From Sinorhizobium americanum (GTDB lineage Bacteria > Pseudomonadota > Alphaproteobacteria > Rhizobiales > Rhizobiaceae), in contig NZ_LNQC01000076.1 of the NCBI RefSeq assembly GCF_001651855.1, forward strand, positions 76,572 to 140,571: DNA of 64,000 nt, in the 5' to 3' direction. The notes under the pieces were generated by a model. That model was not told the DNA's origin. It was given only the letters and a program-made list of their open reading frames with translations, and searched no databases. Below, piece after piece: positions 43,834 through 52,498 of the stretch. A program made the position numbers and the translations under genes. Positions within the stretch are counted from its first letter, which is position 1, and every line of letters starts with the position of its first letter.

Positions 43834-44277
43834 CTACCGGGCTTCCGCCTGCTTCGACCTTCGGCCGGCTGCGCTGGAAATCTTCCTATGCAGCGCTTGA
43901 TCGTCCTCGCTCGCCGCATGCTTTTTCAAAATTTCGCTGAGACGCTTCAGTTCCCCATCATCAAGTTTTTCAATTCCGATGAAACGGTTCTCGGCCTCGC
44001 TCGTCAGAATGAGCTCATCCAGTTTCGCCTGGAGCGCCGTGCCGTCGCGATTCTGCGAATTTTGCAGAACGAAGACCATCAGAAAGGTCACGATCGTCGT
44101 GCCGGTGTTGATGATAAGTTGCCATGTCTCGGAAAAATCGAAGAGCGGACCGGTGAAACCCCAAAGCGCCACCGTTGCGACCGCGACCACAAAGGTGACC
44201 GGCCTGCCGGAATATTCCGCGACGGTTGTCGAAAATCTGCTGAAGTTATTCGCCATCCGAGAGACCGTTCCTTTCAT
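43834..44277 (-). CDS. Low-affinity iron permease family protein
   Basis: A protein of about 147 residues with two TM helices (PVTFVVAVATVALWGFTGPL, then ETWQLIINTGTTIVTFLMVF) and the conserved VLQNSQNRDGTALQAKLDEL stretch, which defines the low-affinity iron permease family. The cytoplasmic tail is helical (DDGELKRLSEILKKHA). In bacteria the family name is historical and iron transport is not shown. Start candidates are 44316, 44277 and 44256. An EcfG-type promoter lies about 80 bp upstream of 44277. Confidence 0.82.
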   Translation of the reverse strand: MKGTVSRMANNFSRFSTTVAEYSGRPVTFVVAVATVALWGFTGPLFDFSETWQLIINTGTTIVTFLMVFVLQNSQNRDGTALQAKLDELILTSEAENRFIGIEKLDDGELKRLSEILKKHAASEDDQALHRKISSAAGRRSKQAEAR

Positions 44278-44354
44278 TGCGATAATCACGGAATTGTCCC
44301 GGCCGCGGCCGGCCAATCCGGAAGCGGAAGTCCGCTTCTCGTCGGCTCGCTGTA

Positions 44355-44380
44355 AATGCCTGAAACCAAAAGAAAGTTCC
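44355..44380 (-). promoter_or_regulatory. EcfG-type promoter, GGAAC-N19-TT
   Basis: On the minus strand GGAAC (44380-44376), N17, CATT (44358-44355). One base off the CGTT consensus; upstream of the low-affinity iron permease family gene. Confidence 0.55.
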
Positions 44381-44461
44381 CGGAGCTCGACGTTGCCTCG
44401 GAGGAGCCCGGCGAGATCTCAGGTTCAGGCCAAGGCGGATGAGCCCTTTGCGGGCGGACGG

Positions 44462-44755
44462 CTATTCACTCGGCGGCCGATACGGCTCGCCGGCGACGTC
44501 CACGCCCGCCGCCGTAACAACGGTCAGGAATGCCTCGCGGGAAGCGGCAAGGAAAGCGGCGCGGGCGTCCTCCGGTCTTTTGCGATGCTTCAGCGCCGCG
44601 TTGCAGGCGCGCACCGCGCAGCCGTAATAGGCGCCATGCCGGACCGGCCACTCGCTTTGCAGGCATGTTATCGCGTCGAGCGGCCCAATGACGGTGCGGC
44701 ATTTGCCGTCCAGCATGTTGAGGCTGACGGGCTTCTCCCATGGAATCTCAATCAT
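44462..44755 (-). CDS. DUF982 family protein
   Basis: A 97-residue DUF982 member: IPWEKPVSLNMLDGKCRTV, PLDAITCLQSEWPVRHG with the CLxxxWP motif, then PEDARAAFLAASREAFLTV. AAAGGA lies six bases before the ATG at 44755. The upstream gene of the same family ends 80 bp away, so the two are probably co-transcribed. It differs from the other two members in a longer C-terminal tail. Confidence 0.83.
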   Translation of the reverse strand: MIEIPWEKPVSLNMLDGKCRTVIGPLDAITCLQSEWPVRHGAYYGCAVRACNAALKHRKRPEDARAAFLAASREAFLTVVTAAGVDVAGEPYRPPSE

Positions 44756-44835
44756 GGCCGTCCTTTCGCCTCCTGCAGGTTGGGCGCTCCGCTTGGATCG
44801 CGAAGGCGGGTTCGCGCGCTCTAGACTATGCGCCA

Positions 44836-45087
44836 CTATTGGCTGCGAATCGATATGTGTGCTTCCTCTGCGGCCTTGATGAAGGCACGACGGGCTTTCT
44901 CGGTCGCGATCTTGCCGTCCAGTGCCTGGAGGCAGGTCCGCTTAGCGGCGGCGAGCGCGCGGCCGTCGTGTTGCGGCCATCGCAACAGCAGGCATTCGAC
45001 AGCCTCCCGTGTGCTTTTTACGGCGCGATAACCGCCCGTTTCGCCGAGCTCCAATTCGACGCTCTTGTCCCACCAGAAACAGTGCAT
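44836..45087 (-). CDS. DUF982 family protein
   Basis: An 83-residue DUF982 member: FWWDKSVELELGETGGYRAV, STREAVECLLLRWPQHDGRA with the CLxxxWP-type motif, and KARRAFIKAAEEAHISI. GAGG lies nine bases before the ATG. It is the promoter-proximal gene of a pair of DUF982 genes on the minus strand and has an EcfG-type promoter 40 bp upstream. Function unknown. Confidence 0.84.
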   Translation of the reverse strand: MHCFWWDKSVELELGETGGYRAVKSTREAVECLLLRWPQHDGRALAAAKRTCLQALDGKIATEKARRAFIKAAEEAHISIRSQ

Positions 45088-45126
45088 GACGCTTTGCCTC
45101 GCCCGCTGGTTTGCCGGTGAAAATCA

Positions 45127-45152
45127 AACTGATGGAGCCGGCCTTTGGTTCC
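45127..45152 (-). promoter_or_regulatory. EcfG-type promoter, GGAAC-N19-TT
   Basis: On the minus strand GGAAC (45152-45148), N17, AGTT (45130-45127), 40 bp before the DUF982 gene. The rest of the gap 45088-45497 holds no gene that I can support; on the plus strand it must contain the promoter of the DUF475 gene. Confidence 0.55.
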
Positions 45153-45497
45153 CGCGCGGCGGCGAAGTCGCCGCAGCAACGGCGCGTATGAACGACGCAA
45201 GCAATGCGATGGTGGCTCACTCTTGCGTCTTGACGCCCAGGACGATCTCGCTAAGTAAAGAAACGCTCCCGCTCTCAGACATCGGATCGCGGGAGGAACA
45301 TTGGTGCCGGGCCCCTCTGGCGAGAGTTATTACGGCGCTCTCGTGATGTCGGTACCGCCAGCAAATCAGCCGGCGGAAAACGCTACCATGAAAACTCGAC
45401 TCATGCTCCACGCATGTGGCCATTCGGCCGTGCGTTCTTTTCTATGCATCCTCCCGTTTGCAAGCGCGACGAAGTCGCGGGCAGGGGAGGCTCGCCA

Positions 45498-46595
45498 ATG
45501 ACACAGTCTCGCTCGCAGTCGGCAGCACTTGGCTATTTCAAGTGGGCCTTTCTCACCACGGCCGCCGGTCTCGTTCTCGGCGCTTGGGTCGGTTGGCAAT
45601 CGACCGGCACCTTGAGCGGCATGATGACGGTCTTCTTCGTCTGTGCCGTCCTCGCTGTTCTCGAAATCTCCCTGTCTTTCGACAACGCCATCGTCAACGC
45701 CAACAAGCTCAAGGACATGACGCCCATCTGGCAGCAGCGGTTCCTCACCTGGGGAATCCTGATCGCTGTCTTCGGCATGCGCATCGTCTTTCCGCTGCTG
45801 ATCGTGGTGATCGCGGCGAATATCGGGCCAATCGACGCGGTCATCCTCGCGGCGGCGCGGCCGGAGGAATATGCCCGCATCATGCATGAGGCACATCTGC
45901 CGATCGCCGCTTTCGGCGGAACGTTCCTGATGATGGTCGGCCTCCATTACTTCTTCGACCATGAGAAGGACGTGCACTGGATCGCCTGGATCGAGCGCAA
46001 GATGGCCCGCTTCGCGACCATCAGGGGCATCGAAATCGCCTTCGTGCTCGCCCTCATTCTCGGCTTCTCGACCTTGCTCGAGGGGGAAGAGGCGGTCGCC
46101 TTCGTGCATGCGGCGGTCTACGGCCTGCTGACATTCCTGGTGGTCGAGATCGTCGGGGGTCTCCTGGATGCCACCGAGCAGACGATGAGCGCCGCCGCAC
46201 GCGGCGGCTTCGGTGCCTTCCTCTATCTGGAAGTGCTCGACGCCAGCTTCTCCTTCGACGGCGTCATCGGCGCCTTCGCCCTGACGCAGAACCTGTTCAT
46301 CATCGCCATCGGCCTTGGCATCGGCGCCATGTATGTCCGCTCGATGACGGTGATGCTGGTCGAAAAGGGAACGCTCAGCGAATATCGTTACCTGGAGCAT
46401 GGCGCCTTCTATGCGATCCTGATCCTCTCCGTGGTGATGTACTTTCAGACGCTGATGCATATCCCCGAGGTCATCACCGGGCTGGGCGGCGCAGGCCTCA
46501 TCGGCCTTTCGCTCTGGTCGTCGATCCGCCACAACCGGCGCCAGGCACAAGGGGAGGCCTTGGCGGGCGAGCCGGACGGACGGCTTCGCGCCTAG
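45498..46595 (+). CDS. DUF475/TerC-like integral membrane protein
   Basis: A 365-residue protein with about eight TM helices. AVLEISLSFDNAIVNANKLK near residue 55 and LEVLDASFSFDGVIGAFALT near 250 are the two acidic TM motifs (SFDNA and SFDGV) that define the TerC/DUF475 superfamily. These proteins are linked to tellurite resistance and manganese or metal handling. AGGGGAGG precedes the ATG at 45498. A strong terminator follows the gene, so it is monocistronic. GGAAC at 45295-45299 upstream lacks the spaced TT of the stress promoters. Confidence 0.9.
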   Translation: MTQSRSQSAALGYFKWAFLTTAAGLVLGAWVGWQSTGTLSGMMTVFFVCAVLAVLEISLSFDNAIVNANKLKDMTPIWQQRFLTWGILIAVFGMRIVFPLLIVVIAANIGPIDAVILAAARPEEYARIMHEAHLPIAAFGGTFLMMVGLHYFFDHEKDVHWIAWIERKMARFATIRGIEIAFVLALILGFSTLLEGEEAVAFVHAAVYGLLTFLVVEIVGGLLDATEQTMSAAARGGFGAFLYLEVLDASFSFDGVIGAFALTQNLFIIAIGLGIGAMYVRSMTVMLVEKGTLSEYRYLEHGAFYAILILSVVMYFQTLMHIPEVITGLGGAGLIGLSLWSSIRHNRRQAQGEALAGEPDGRLRA

Positions 46596-46622
46596 TTCTG
46601 AACGCCACTGCTTGAAAATGGG

Positions 46623-46658
46623 ACGGCCCGGCAACCCCATGCCGGGCCGTCTTATTTT
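46623..46658 (+). terminator. Strong intrinsic terminator
   Basis: ACGGCCCGGCA (46623-46633) and TGCCGGGCCGT (46640-46650) form a perfect 11-bp stem with a six-base loop, followed by CTTATTTT. It ends the DUF475 transcript. Confidence 0.9.
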
Positions 46659-46936
46659 GCCCGATCGTTTGCAGTGCCCTAGCCATTTGCATCAGCAGCA
46701 TCACGAGACGCTTGCCACTGCACAGGCCAAAGGCGGAGCATGCCAGAACCGCCTCCTCATTTTGGGTCTCCCGGAGCGGCGCGGAGCTCACCCGCCATCC
46801 ATCGAAATGCCGCGCGCGAGATTTCGCTTCACGCCTTTCGTTGCCGGAAAAGGGTCACAGTTTCGGGCGAAGGCCGACCAGGCCGGGGACGCTTCCCGGA
46901 GGATTCGTTATCAGGAAACGAGGCGGAGGAACGCAC

Positions 46937-47281
46937 TTGAACGCCAGCCCGAACGATCTTGCGCTGATTGCCGTCATGCGCCGCTATTTTCAGTTGAAGG
47001 ACGAGGCGAACGCGTTGAAGCAGCGGTTGGAGGCGGCCCGCAGGGATGCCGGCGAAGAAATCACCCGCTTCTATGACCCGCGGCTCAACGCCCACCATGC
47101 CGACGATATCCTCGCCTGGCATCGGCTCCGGAAGGAGCAGGAAGAACTGATGAGCCTTGCGGCGCGATGGGGACGGGGCGGCAGCATCGAAGACTACCCT
47201 GTCGAAACGGAGGCGCCGGCTAAAACAGAAGCGCCGGCGGAAACCGTTCATATGCTCGGCATCCACGCCCTGACGGACTGA
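46937..47281 (+). CDS. Hypothetical coiled-coil protein
   Basis: A 114-residue protein that starts at TTG with a perfect GGAGGA six bases upstream; the longer open frame from 46712 has no such site. Residues 8-80 are strongly helical (MRRYFQLKDEANALKQRLEA, AWHRLRKEQEELMSLAARWG), and the last 30 residues repeat Glu-Ala-Pro-Ala. No signal peptide or TM. I do not recognise a family. Confidence 0.7.
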   Translation: MNASPNDLALIAVMRRYFQLKDEANALKQRLEAARRDAGEEITRFYDPRLNAHHADDILAWHRLRKEQEELMSLAARWGRGGSIEDYPVETEAPAKTEAPAETVHMLGIHALTD

Positions 47282-47309
47282 CGGACCATTGCAGCAATAG
47301 TCTCAGACA

Positions 47310-47336
47310 CTCGCGCCCGCCGGGCGCGAGGTCTTT
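47310..47336 (+). terminator. Intrinsic terminator between convergent genes
   Basis: CTCGCGCCC (47310-47318) and GGGCGCGAG (47322-47330) form a nine-base stem with a three-base loop, followed by GTCTTT. It lies between the coiled-coil gene and the convergent Pro-rich membrane protein gene. Confidence 0.65.
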
Positions 47337-47357
47337 CACACGAAGGAGCCCGAAGCG

Positions 47358-47621
47358 CTATTGTGCCGGCGGCGTAGCGGGTGCGGGTGTGGTGGGCGCC
47401 GGGGTTGTCGGTTCCGGTGTCGCCGGTGCCGGCGTCGTTGGTGCGGGTTCGGGTGCCGGCGCGGGAGCGGGTTCGGGTGCCGCAGGGGCGGGAGCGGGCT
47501 CTGTCGGGGCCGGTGCCGGTGGCGTCTCGGCGGTCTGTTCGGTGCCACCCGGCATCAGAAAGATTACCGCGAGGATGACGATCGCGACCACTATGATACC
47601 GATGATCACGTTTCTGTTCAT
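47358..47621 (-). CDS. Single-TM protein with Pro/Ala/Glu/Thr-rich tail
   Basis: An 87-residue protein. From the ATG at 47621 a TM helix (NVIIGIIVVAIVILAVIFLM) is followed by about 60 residues of low-complexity repeats built from PAPAPEP, PTTPAP and PATP units. This looks like a membrane-anchored periplasmic spacer. Similar PAP-repeat proteins are common in Rhizobiales with no proven role. The DNA repeat is a consequence of the peptide repeat, not a tandem-repeat element. Confidence 0.75.
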   Translation of the reverse strand: MNRNVIIGIIVVAIVILAVIFLMPGGTEQTAETPPAPAPTEPAPAPAAPEPAPAPAPEPAPTTPAPATPEPTTPAPTTPAPATPPAQ

Positions 47622-47831
47622 GGAAGAATTCCTCCGATACTGGAGATCCATCCTGGGTTGATGGTCTCGACTCGATTATTGGAGCGGCCAGTCTGCTTTG
47701 CAATCAGAGATCAGTGAACACGACCCATAATCACCCTTGAACAGGGTGATTCGCAACCCGACGGCCTGATTTCCGACACGCGCGCCTTTGTCGTGGCTGC
47801 CACGGCACGGCCGTCGGTGGGCGCTGAGGCG

Positions 47832-47993
47832 TTAGAAAACTGCCAGATACCGCAGCAGCGACAGGACGCCGATGATGATCACGATCACCTGGACGATCTG
47901 CTTGGTCCGTCCGTCCAGCGGCAGCCGGTTGACGAGGTAGAGCACCAGGATGACCACGAGAAAGGTCACAAGCACACTGATCAGTAAGGACAT
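47832..47993 (-). CDS. Small two-TM membrane protein, 53 aa
   Basis: A 53-residue hydrophobic protein read on the minus strand: it starts MSLLISVLVTFLVVILVLYL, has a short polar turn (NRLPLDGRTKQ) and a second helix (IVQVIVIIIGVLSLLRYL). AGGAGCGG lies about six bases before the ATG. It resembles small two-helix membrane proteins sometimes annotated as the Thivi_2564 family. Such proteins are often stress-induced, but no GGAAC-type promoter was seen in front of it. Confidence 0.7.
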   Translation of the reverse strand: MSLLISVLVTFLVVILVLYLVNRLPLDGRTKQIVQVIVIIIGVLSLLRYLAVF

Positions 47994-48212
47994 GTATTTC
48001 CGCTCCTGTTGCGTTGCTTACCAAGCTTTACCTATGGGAGTGGAAGCGGAAGGAAAGGCCTGAGCCGCTGGAGCGCAACAGGGCCGCTTTGCGTGCAATA
48101 GAGCGTCAGCGCGAAATCCGCGCGCCTCGATCATTCTTTGCGCAAAAAATTTCGAGTGACGTAGGCGGGAATGGACCGAGCGGGACGGATCTCGAAGAAG
48201 GCGTTCGTTCTA

Positions 48213-48263
48213 TGAGAAAAGGTTTTCTCATATTGACATCTGTCGTGCGAAAAGGTTTTCTCA
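48213..48263 (+). promoter_or_regulatory. Promoter with two LacI-type operators
   Basis: TGAGAAAAGGTTTTCTCA (48213-48230) and TGCGAAAAGGTTTTCTCA (48246-48263) are near-identical palindromes with centres 33 bp apart, about three helical turns. A TTGACA -35-like hexamer lies between at 48233-48238. This layout fits repression by a looped or doubly bound LacI-type dimer, and the LacI gene begins 26 bp later, so autoregulation is likely and may cover the whole sugar operon. Confidence 0.8.
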
Positions 48264-48289
48264 CTTGCATCTTCGTGAAGGAGGCCGAT

Positions 48290-49309
48290 TTGACGACGCA
48301 ACGGGCCAGAGGCGGGCGCGTGACGATTCACGATCTGGCGCGGGTGGCCGGCGTCAGCGTCTCGACGGTATCGAAGGCGCTGAACGACAATGGCCGCATG
48401 GCCGCAGAGACGCGGGCGCGGATCAAGCGGATGGCCGCTGAAATCGGCTTCCGGCCGAACGCACTGGCGCGCGGGCTGCTCTCCAGCCGGTCGTTCACCA
48501 TCGGCCTTCTGACCAACGACACCTATGGCCGCTTCACCCTGCCGGTCATGGCCGGCATTTCGGACGCATTGGTCGATCACGGCGTCTCGGTCTTCCTCTG
48601 CGCCATCGAGGACGACCCCGCCCTTGGAAAGGTCCATGTCGACGCCATGCTGGACAAGCAGGTGGACGGCATCATCGCGACAGGCAAGCGGATCGACAGG
48701 TCTCTCCCGGTCGATCTCGCTGGCCTGCCGGTGCCTGTTGTCTATGCCTTCACCGCCGGAGCCTCGGATAGCGTGACGTTCACCGCCGACGACGCGCAGG
48801 GGGCGGCGCTCGCTACGGCCTGGCTCAAGAAGCTCGGTCGCCGCAGGCTCGTGCATATCACCGGGCCCGAGGATTTTGTGTCTGTGCGCGAGCGCGCCTC
48901 CGCTTTTGCAAGTGAGGCGGGCGAAGGTGGCTCGGTGCGCTATGGCGTCTGGTCGGAGAGTTGGGGACATCAGGCGGTTGCTGACCTCTGGAGCGCTGGC
49001 GGCCCGCTTCCGGACGGCATCTTCTGCGGCAACGACCAGATCGCCCGCGGTGTCGTCGATGCGCTCCGCGAGCGCGGCGTGAAGGTGCCGGAGGATGTCT
49101 CCGTCATCGGCTTCGACAATTGGGAAATCCTGGCCGAGCAGACCCGACCGCCGCTGACGACAATCGACATGAACTTGAAGGAACTCGGCAGGGAGGCCGG
49201 GTTGATGGTGCTTGCACTCGCCGAGGGACGGCCGGCCGAGCCGGGCTTGCGCAAGCTGCCCTGCAAGCTGGTCGTCCGGCAATCCTGTGGTGGCGCCCAG
49301 ACCAACTGA
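48290..49309 (+). CDS. LacI family transcriptional regulator
   Basis: A 339-residue repressor. The helix-turn-helix is at about residues 13-33 (VTIHDLARVAGVSVSTVSKA), then the hinge helix (ARIKRMAAEIGFRPNALARG), then a periplasmic-binding-protein-like sensor domain (FTIGLLTNDTYGRFTLPVMA to the C-terminal IGFDNWEILAEQTRPPLTTI). The TTG at 48290 has AAGGAGG five to six bases upstream; the longer frame to 48014 reads through the operators and is rejected. It heads an operon with an ABC sugar transporter and a GH127 enzyme, so the inducer is probably an arabinofuranose-containing sugar. Confidence 0.92.
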   Translation: MTTQRARGGRVTIHDLARVAGVSVSTVSKALNDNGRMAAETRARIKRMAAEIGFRPNALARGLLSSRSFTIGLLTNDTYGRFTLPVMAGISDALVDHGVSVFLCAIEDDPALGKVHVDAMLDKQVDGIIATGKRIDRSLPVDLAGLPVPVVYAFTAGASDSVTFTADDAQGAALATAWLKKLGRRRLVHITGPEDFVSVRERASAFASEAGEGGSVRYGVWSESWGHQAVADLWSAGGPLPDGIFCGNDQIARGVVDALRERGVKVPEDVSVIGFDNWEILAEQTRPPLTTIDMNLKELGREAGLMVLALAEGRPAEPGLRKLPCKLVVRQSCGGAQTN

Positions 49310-49406
49310 ATGAGCGCGCCTGAATAGGCCTGGCCGGCCACGTGCGACTGAACGAGGAAGAGGGAGCCTGCATTGAAGCGGCTCCGGTCAAGAGGAGGAA
49401 TGGAAA

Positions 49407-50639
49407 GTGTTGAAGAGATTGCTTGCAACGACGCTTGCCTACGGGCTGGGGCTCTCCGTTGCTTCTGCCGAAACGATCAGCATGTGGGTGCGAACCGGCA
49501 TCGGCGACTCCTTCAAGGAAGTCGTCAAGGCCTACAATGCGGCCGGTGAGGACAAGGTGGAACTGACCGAAGTTCCCTTTTCCGAACTTGTGCAGAAATA
49601 CGCCACCGCCATCGCCGGCGGCCAGGCGCCGGATGCGCTGTCGCTCGACTTGATCTACACGCCGGCCTTTGCCGCCGCCGGTCAACTCGAGGACCTGAGT
49701 GAATGGGCGAAGTCGCTTCCCTATTTCAGTTCGCTCTCGCCGTCGCATGTCAAGCTCGGCACCTATGAGGACAAGATCTACGGCCTTCCGCTTTCGGTCG
49801 AGACATCGATCTTCGCCTGGAACAAGGAGCTCTACCGCAAGGCAGGCCTCGATCCGGAAAAAGCGCCGAAAACCTGGGGGGAGATCACCGCCAATGCCGA
49901 GAAGATCCGCGCGCTCGGTGGCGATACCTACGGCTTCTACTTCTCCGGCGGCGGCTGCGGCGGCTGCATGATCTTCACCTTCACGCCGCTGGTCTGGGGG
50001 GCGGGTGCCGACATTCTCTCCCCCGACAGCAAGAAGGCGACACTCGACACGCCTGAGATGCGCAAGGCCGTCGACATCTATCGCAACCTTGTCGCTAAGG
50101 ACACGGTGCCCGCCGGTTCCGCCAGCGACAACGGCGTCAATTTCCTGACCTTCACGAATGGCAAGATCGGCCAGCAGAGCATCGGTGCCTTCGCCATCGG
50201 CACGCTCGTCACCCAGCATCCGGAGATTGACTTCGGCGTCACGCTGATCCCGGGCGTCGACGGCAAGCCGTCCTCCTTTGCGGGCGGCGACAACTTCGTC
50301 GTTACCAAGGGCACGCCGAAGCTCGAGGCGGTCAAGAAATTCCTCGAATTCACCTATTCGATGGAGGGCCAGAAGATCATGGCGAAATACGGCAGCCTGC
50401 CGACCCGTGGCGATATCGCCGGTGAGGTTCTCGAAGGCCTCGACCCGCGTCTCAAGGTCGGCATCGAGGCGATCGCAGTCGCAAAGACGCCCTATACGCT
50501 GCAGTTCAATGATCTGATCAACTCGTCGAACGGCCCGTGGGCAACTTTCATCAATGCGGCAATCTACGGTGACGATGTGGACGGCGCCTTCTCGAATGCG
50601 CAATCCGAGATGCAGTCGATCATCGACGCGGGCCAGTAG
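49407..50639 (+). CDS. ABC transporter sugar-binding protein
   Basis: A 410-residue periplasmic solute-binding protein of the carbohydrate uptake (CUT1) type. Signal peptide LATTLAYGLGLSVASAE. Family segments are ISMWVRTGIGDSFKEVVKAY at the mature N-terminus and KIYGLPLSVETSIFAWNKEL in the ligand cleft. It starts at GTG with AGGAGG nine bases upstream. An unusual feature is GGGCGGC near residue 188, two cysteines in a Gly run close to the binding cleft. It is followed by a hairpin and then by two permease genes, as is normal. Confidence 0.93.
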   Translation: MLKRLLATTLAYGLGLSVASAETISMWVRTGIGDSFKEVVKAYNAAGEDKVELTEVPFSELVQKYATAIAGGQAPDALSLDLIYTPAFAAAGQLEDLSEWAKSLPYFSSLSPSHVKLGTYEDKIYGLPLSVETSIFAWNKELYRKAGLDPEKAPKTWGEITANAEKIRALGGDTYGFYFSGGGCGGCMIFTFTPLVWGAGADILSPDSKKATLDTPEMRKAVDIYRNLVAKDTVPAGSASDNGVNFLTFTNGKIGQQSIGAFAIGTLVTQHPEIDFGVTLIPGVDGKPSSFAGGDNFVVTKGTPKLEAVKKFLEFTYSMEGQKIMAKYGSLPTRGDIAGEVLEGLDPRLKVGIEAIAVAKTPYTLQFNDLINSSNGPWATFINAAIYGDDVDGAFSNAQSEMQSIIDAGQ

Positions 50640-50649
50640 CCCCGTACCG

Positions 50650-50674
50650 CTGGGAGGGTAAGTTGCCCTTCCAG
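50650..50674 (+). other. Intercistronic hairpin after the binding-protein gene
   Basis: CTGGGAGGG (50650-50658) and CCCTTCCAG (50666-50674) pair with one G-U and a seven-base loop. There is no T-run. Such hairpins after ABC binding-protein genes often protect the upstream message and so raise the amount of binding protein over the permeases. Confidence 0.6.
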
Positions 50675-50703
50675 CACCCGCAACCTGGATCGAAGAAACA
50701 CGC

Positions 50704-51621
50704 ATGACGATGTCGGGCATCGCCTTTCCGTCGCTGCATCACCGCAAGAGGAAGCGGTCCGGCTGGCGTGGACTACTCTATATTGCACCCGCGATGGCGC
50801 TGGTGACAGTGTTCTTTGTCCTGCCGGTGCTCTTCACCGTCTGGATGAGCCTGCACAAGTGGCCGCTGCTCGGGAAGCCGGCATGGATCGGTTTCGGCAA
50901 CTATGTGCGCATGGTGAGCGACGCGCGCTTCATGGCGGCGCTCGGCTTTACCGCGCACTATACGATCATCGTCACCATCGCGATCTTCGCCCTCGCCTTT
51001 CCGTTGGCGATGTTCGTCGAGAAGCCGCGGCCGCTGGTCTCCGCCTATCGAACGATCATCTTCCTGCCGGTCGTCGTCGGGCTCGCCTCGGCCTCGCTGC
51101 TGTGGGTGTGGCTTGCCAATGTCGACAGCGGTCTCTTCGCCCCGCTCATGCAGCGGCTCGGGCTCACCAATGGCCGCATCAACCTGCTGGCCGATTTCGA
51201 TACGGCATTCCTGACCATCATCGTCATGGTCGTCTGGAAGATCGCCGGCTTCACCATGATCATCCTGCTCACCGGCCTGCAGGCAATTCCGGCGGAACTG
51301 ACGGAGGCCGCCCGCATCGACGGCGCCCGACGCTGGCAGCGATTCCGCTATCTGACGCTGCCGCTGATGCGCCGGACCATGGCGCTGGCACTGATCCTGT
51401 CGGTCACCGGCTCCATCCTCGCCTTCGACCAGTTCTACATCATGACCAGCGGCGGCCCGCAGAACCGCATGATCTCGGTCGTCTACTACATCTTCAACCA
51501 GTCGTTTGTGTCCTTCAACCTGGGCTATGGCGCGGCACTTTCGATCGCGCTGCTCGCCATTCTCGTCACCATCAGCATCTTCCAGCTCTGGCTGCTCAAT
51601 GTGGGGGATGAGAGGCCATGA
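50704..51621 (+). CDS. ABC transporter permease, MalF type
   Basis: A 305-residue inner-membrane permease of a CUT1 sugar transporter, with six TM helices. The EAA loop is ELTEAARIDGARRWQRFRYL then TLPLMRR near residues 198-224, the contact for the ATPase. TM1 is YIAPAMALVTVFFVLPVLFT. It ends in an ATGA overlap with the next permease gene, so both are made in equal amounts. Confidence 0.93.
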   Translation: MTMSGIAFPSLHHRKRKRSGWRGLLYIAPAMALVTVFFVLPVLFTVWMSLHKWPLLGKPAWIGFGNYVRMVSDARFMAALGFTAHYTIIVTIAIFALAFPLAMFVEKPRPLVSAYRTIIFLPVVVGLASASLLWVWLANVDSGLFAPLMQRLGLTNGRINLLADFDTAFLTIIVMVVWKIAGFTMIILLTGLQAIPAELTEAARIDGARRWQRFRYLTLPLMRRTMALALILSVTGSILAFDQFYIMTSGGPQNRMISVVYYIFNQSFVSFNLGYGAALSIALLAILVTISIFQLWLLNVGDERP

Positions 51622-52481
51622 GGACGCGCCGGGAAATCCGCGCCCGCAAGGCGCTGCGCGACCGGGTCGCCTTTCATGGGGTCGGCATCGGCACGGCGTT
51701 CTTCTTCCTGGCTCCTTTCGGGATCGGCTTCCTGGCATCGTTCCGGCCGAACAGCGAATCCGGTCTGCCGCCGCTGCCGCCATGGCCGCTGTCAGGTATC
51801 AGCTTCGATGCCTATCGCATCCTCGACGGCTTCGGCTCTGGCGTCTGGCAGCACACAATGAACTCGCTGGTGGTGTCGCTCGGAACCGTGGTCTTGACCG
51901 TCGCGGTCAGCGTGCTTGCCGGCTATGGCTTCTCCCGCTACCGCTTTCCTCTGAAGAATGCGCTTTTCGTCCTGATTATCGCCACGCTGATGATCCCGTT
52001 CCAGTCGATCCTGACGCCGCTTTTCATCATCCTGGCGCGCCTCGGCCTCAACAATTCGCTCTTCGGCCTGATGCTCGTCTATGTCACGCTGCAGCTGCCG
52101 TTCTCGGTCTTCATGATGCGCAACGCCTTCGACGCGGTGCCGAAGGAAATCGAGGAGGCGGCCCGCATCGATGGCGCGCGCGATCTTCGGCTTCTCGTCC
52201 GGGTACTGCTGCCGCTTGTCATGCCCGGCATCGCGACCGTGTCGATCTTCGCCTTCCTCAATGCCTGGAACGAGTTCTTTGCGGCCCTCGTGCTGCTCTC
52301 CAGCAACGACAACTATACGCTCCCGGTGCTGATGACGGCCGTCCGCGCCGGCCGCCTCGGAGCGATCAACTGGGGTGCAGTCCAGGCCGGCGTCGCCGTC
52401 ATGGTGGTGCCGTGCCTCATCGTCTTCCTGCTGCTGCAACGCTACTACATGCGCGGGCTGATGGCCGGCGCGGTCAAATAA
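51618..52481 (+). CDS. ABC transporter permease, MalG type
   Basis: A 287-residue permease with six TM helices and the EAA loop EIEEAARIDGARDLRLLVRV (near residue 178). The N-terminal arm is Arg-rich and cytoplasmic. Its start overlaps the MalF-type gene by four bases, and the C-terminus ends in RYYMRGLMAGAVK, typical of MalG-type subunits. It pairs with the preceding permease to form the membrane channel. Confidence 0.93.
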   Translation: MRTRREIRARKALRDRVAFHGVGIGTAFFFLAPFGIGFLASFRPNSESGLPPLPPWPLSGISFDAYRILDGFGSGVWQHTMNSLVVSLGTVVLTVAVSVLAGYGFSRYRFPLKNALFVLIIATLMIPFQSILTPLFIILARLGLNNSLFGLMLVYVTLQLPFSVFMMRNAFDAVPKEIEEAARIDGARDLRLLVRVLLPLVMPGIATVSIFAFLNAWNEFFAALVLLSSNDNYTLPVLMTAVRAGRLGAINWGAVQAGVAVMVVPCLIVFLLLQRYYMRGLMAGAVK

Positions 52482-52498
52482 CGAGAGAAAGGCACATC

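Noticed and set aside
47389..47550. Tandem-repeat DNA in the Pro-rich protein gene
   Set aside because: The repeat follows the PAP/PTTPAP peptide periodicity of the minus-strand gene and needs no separate element.
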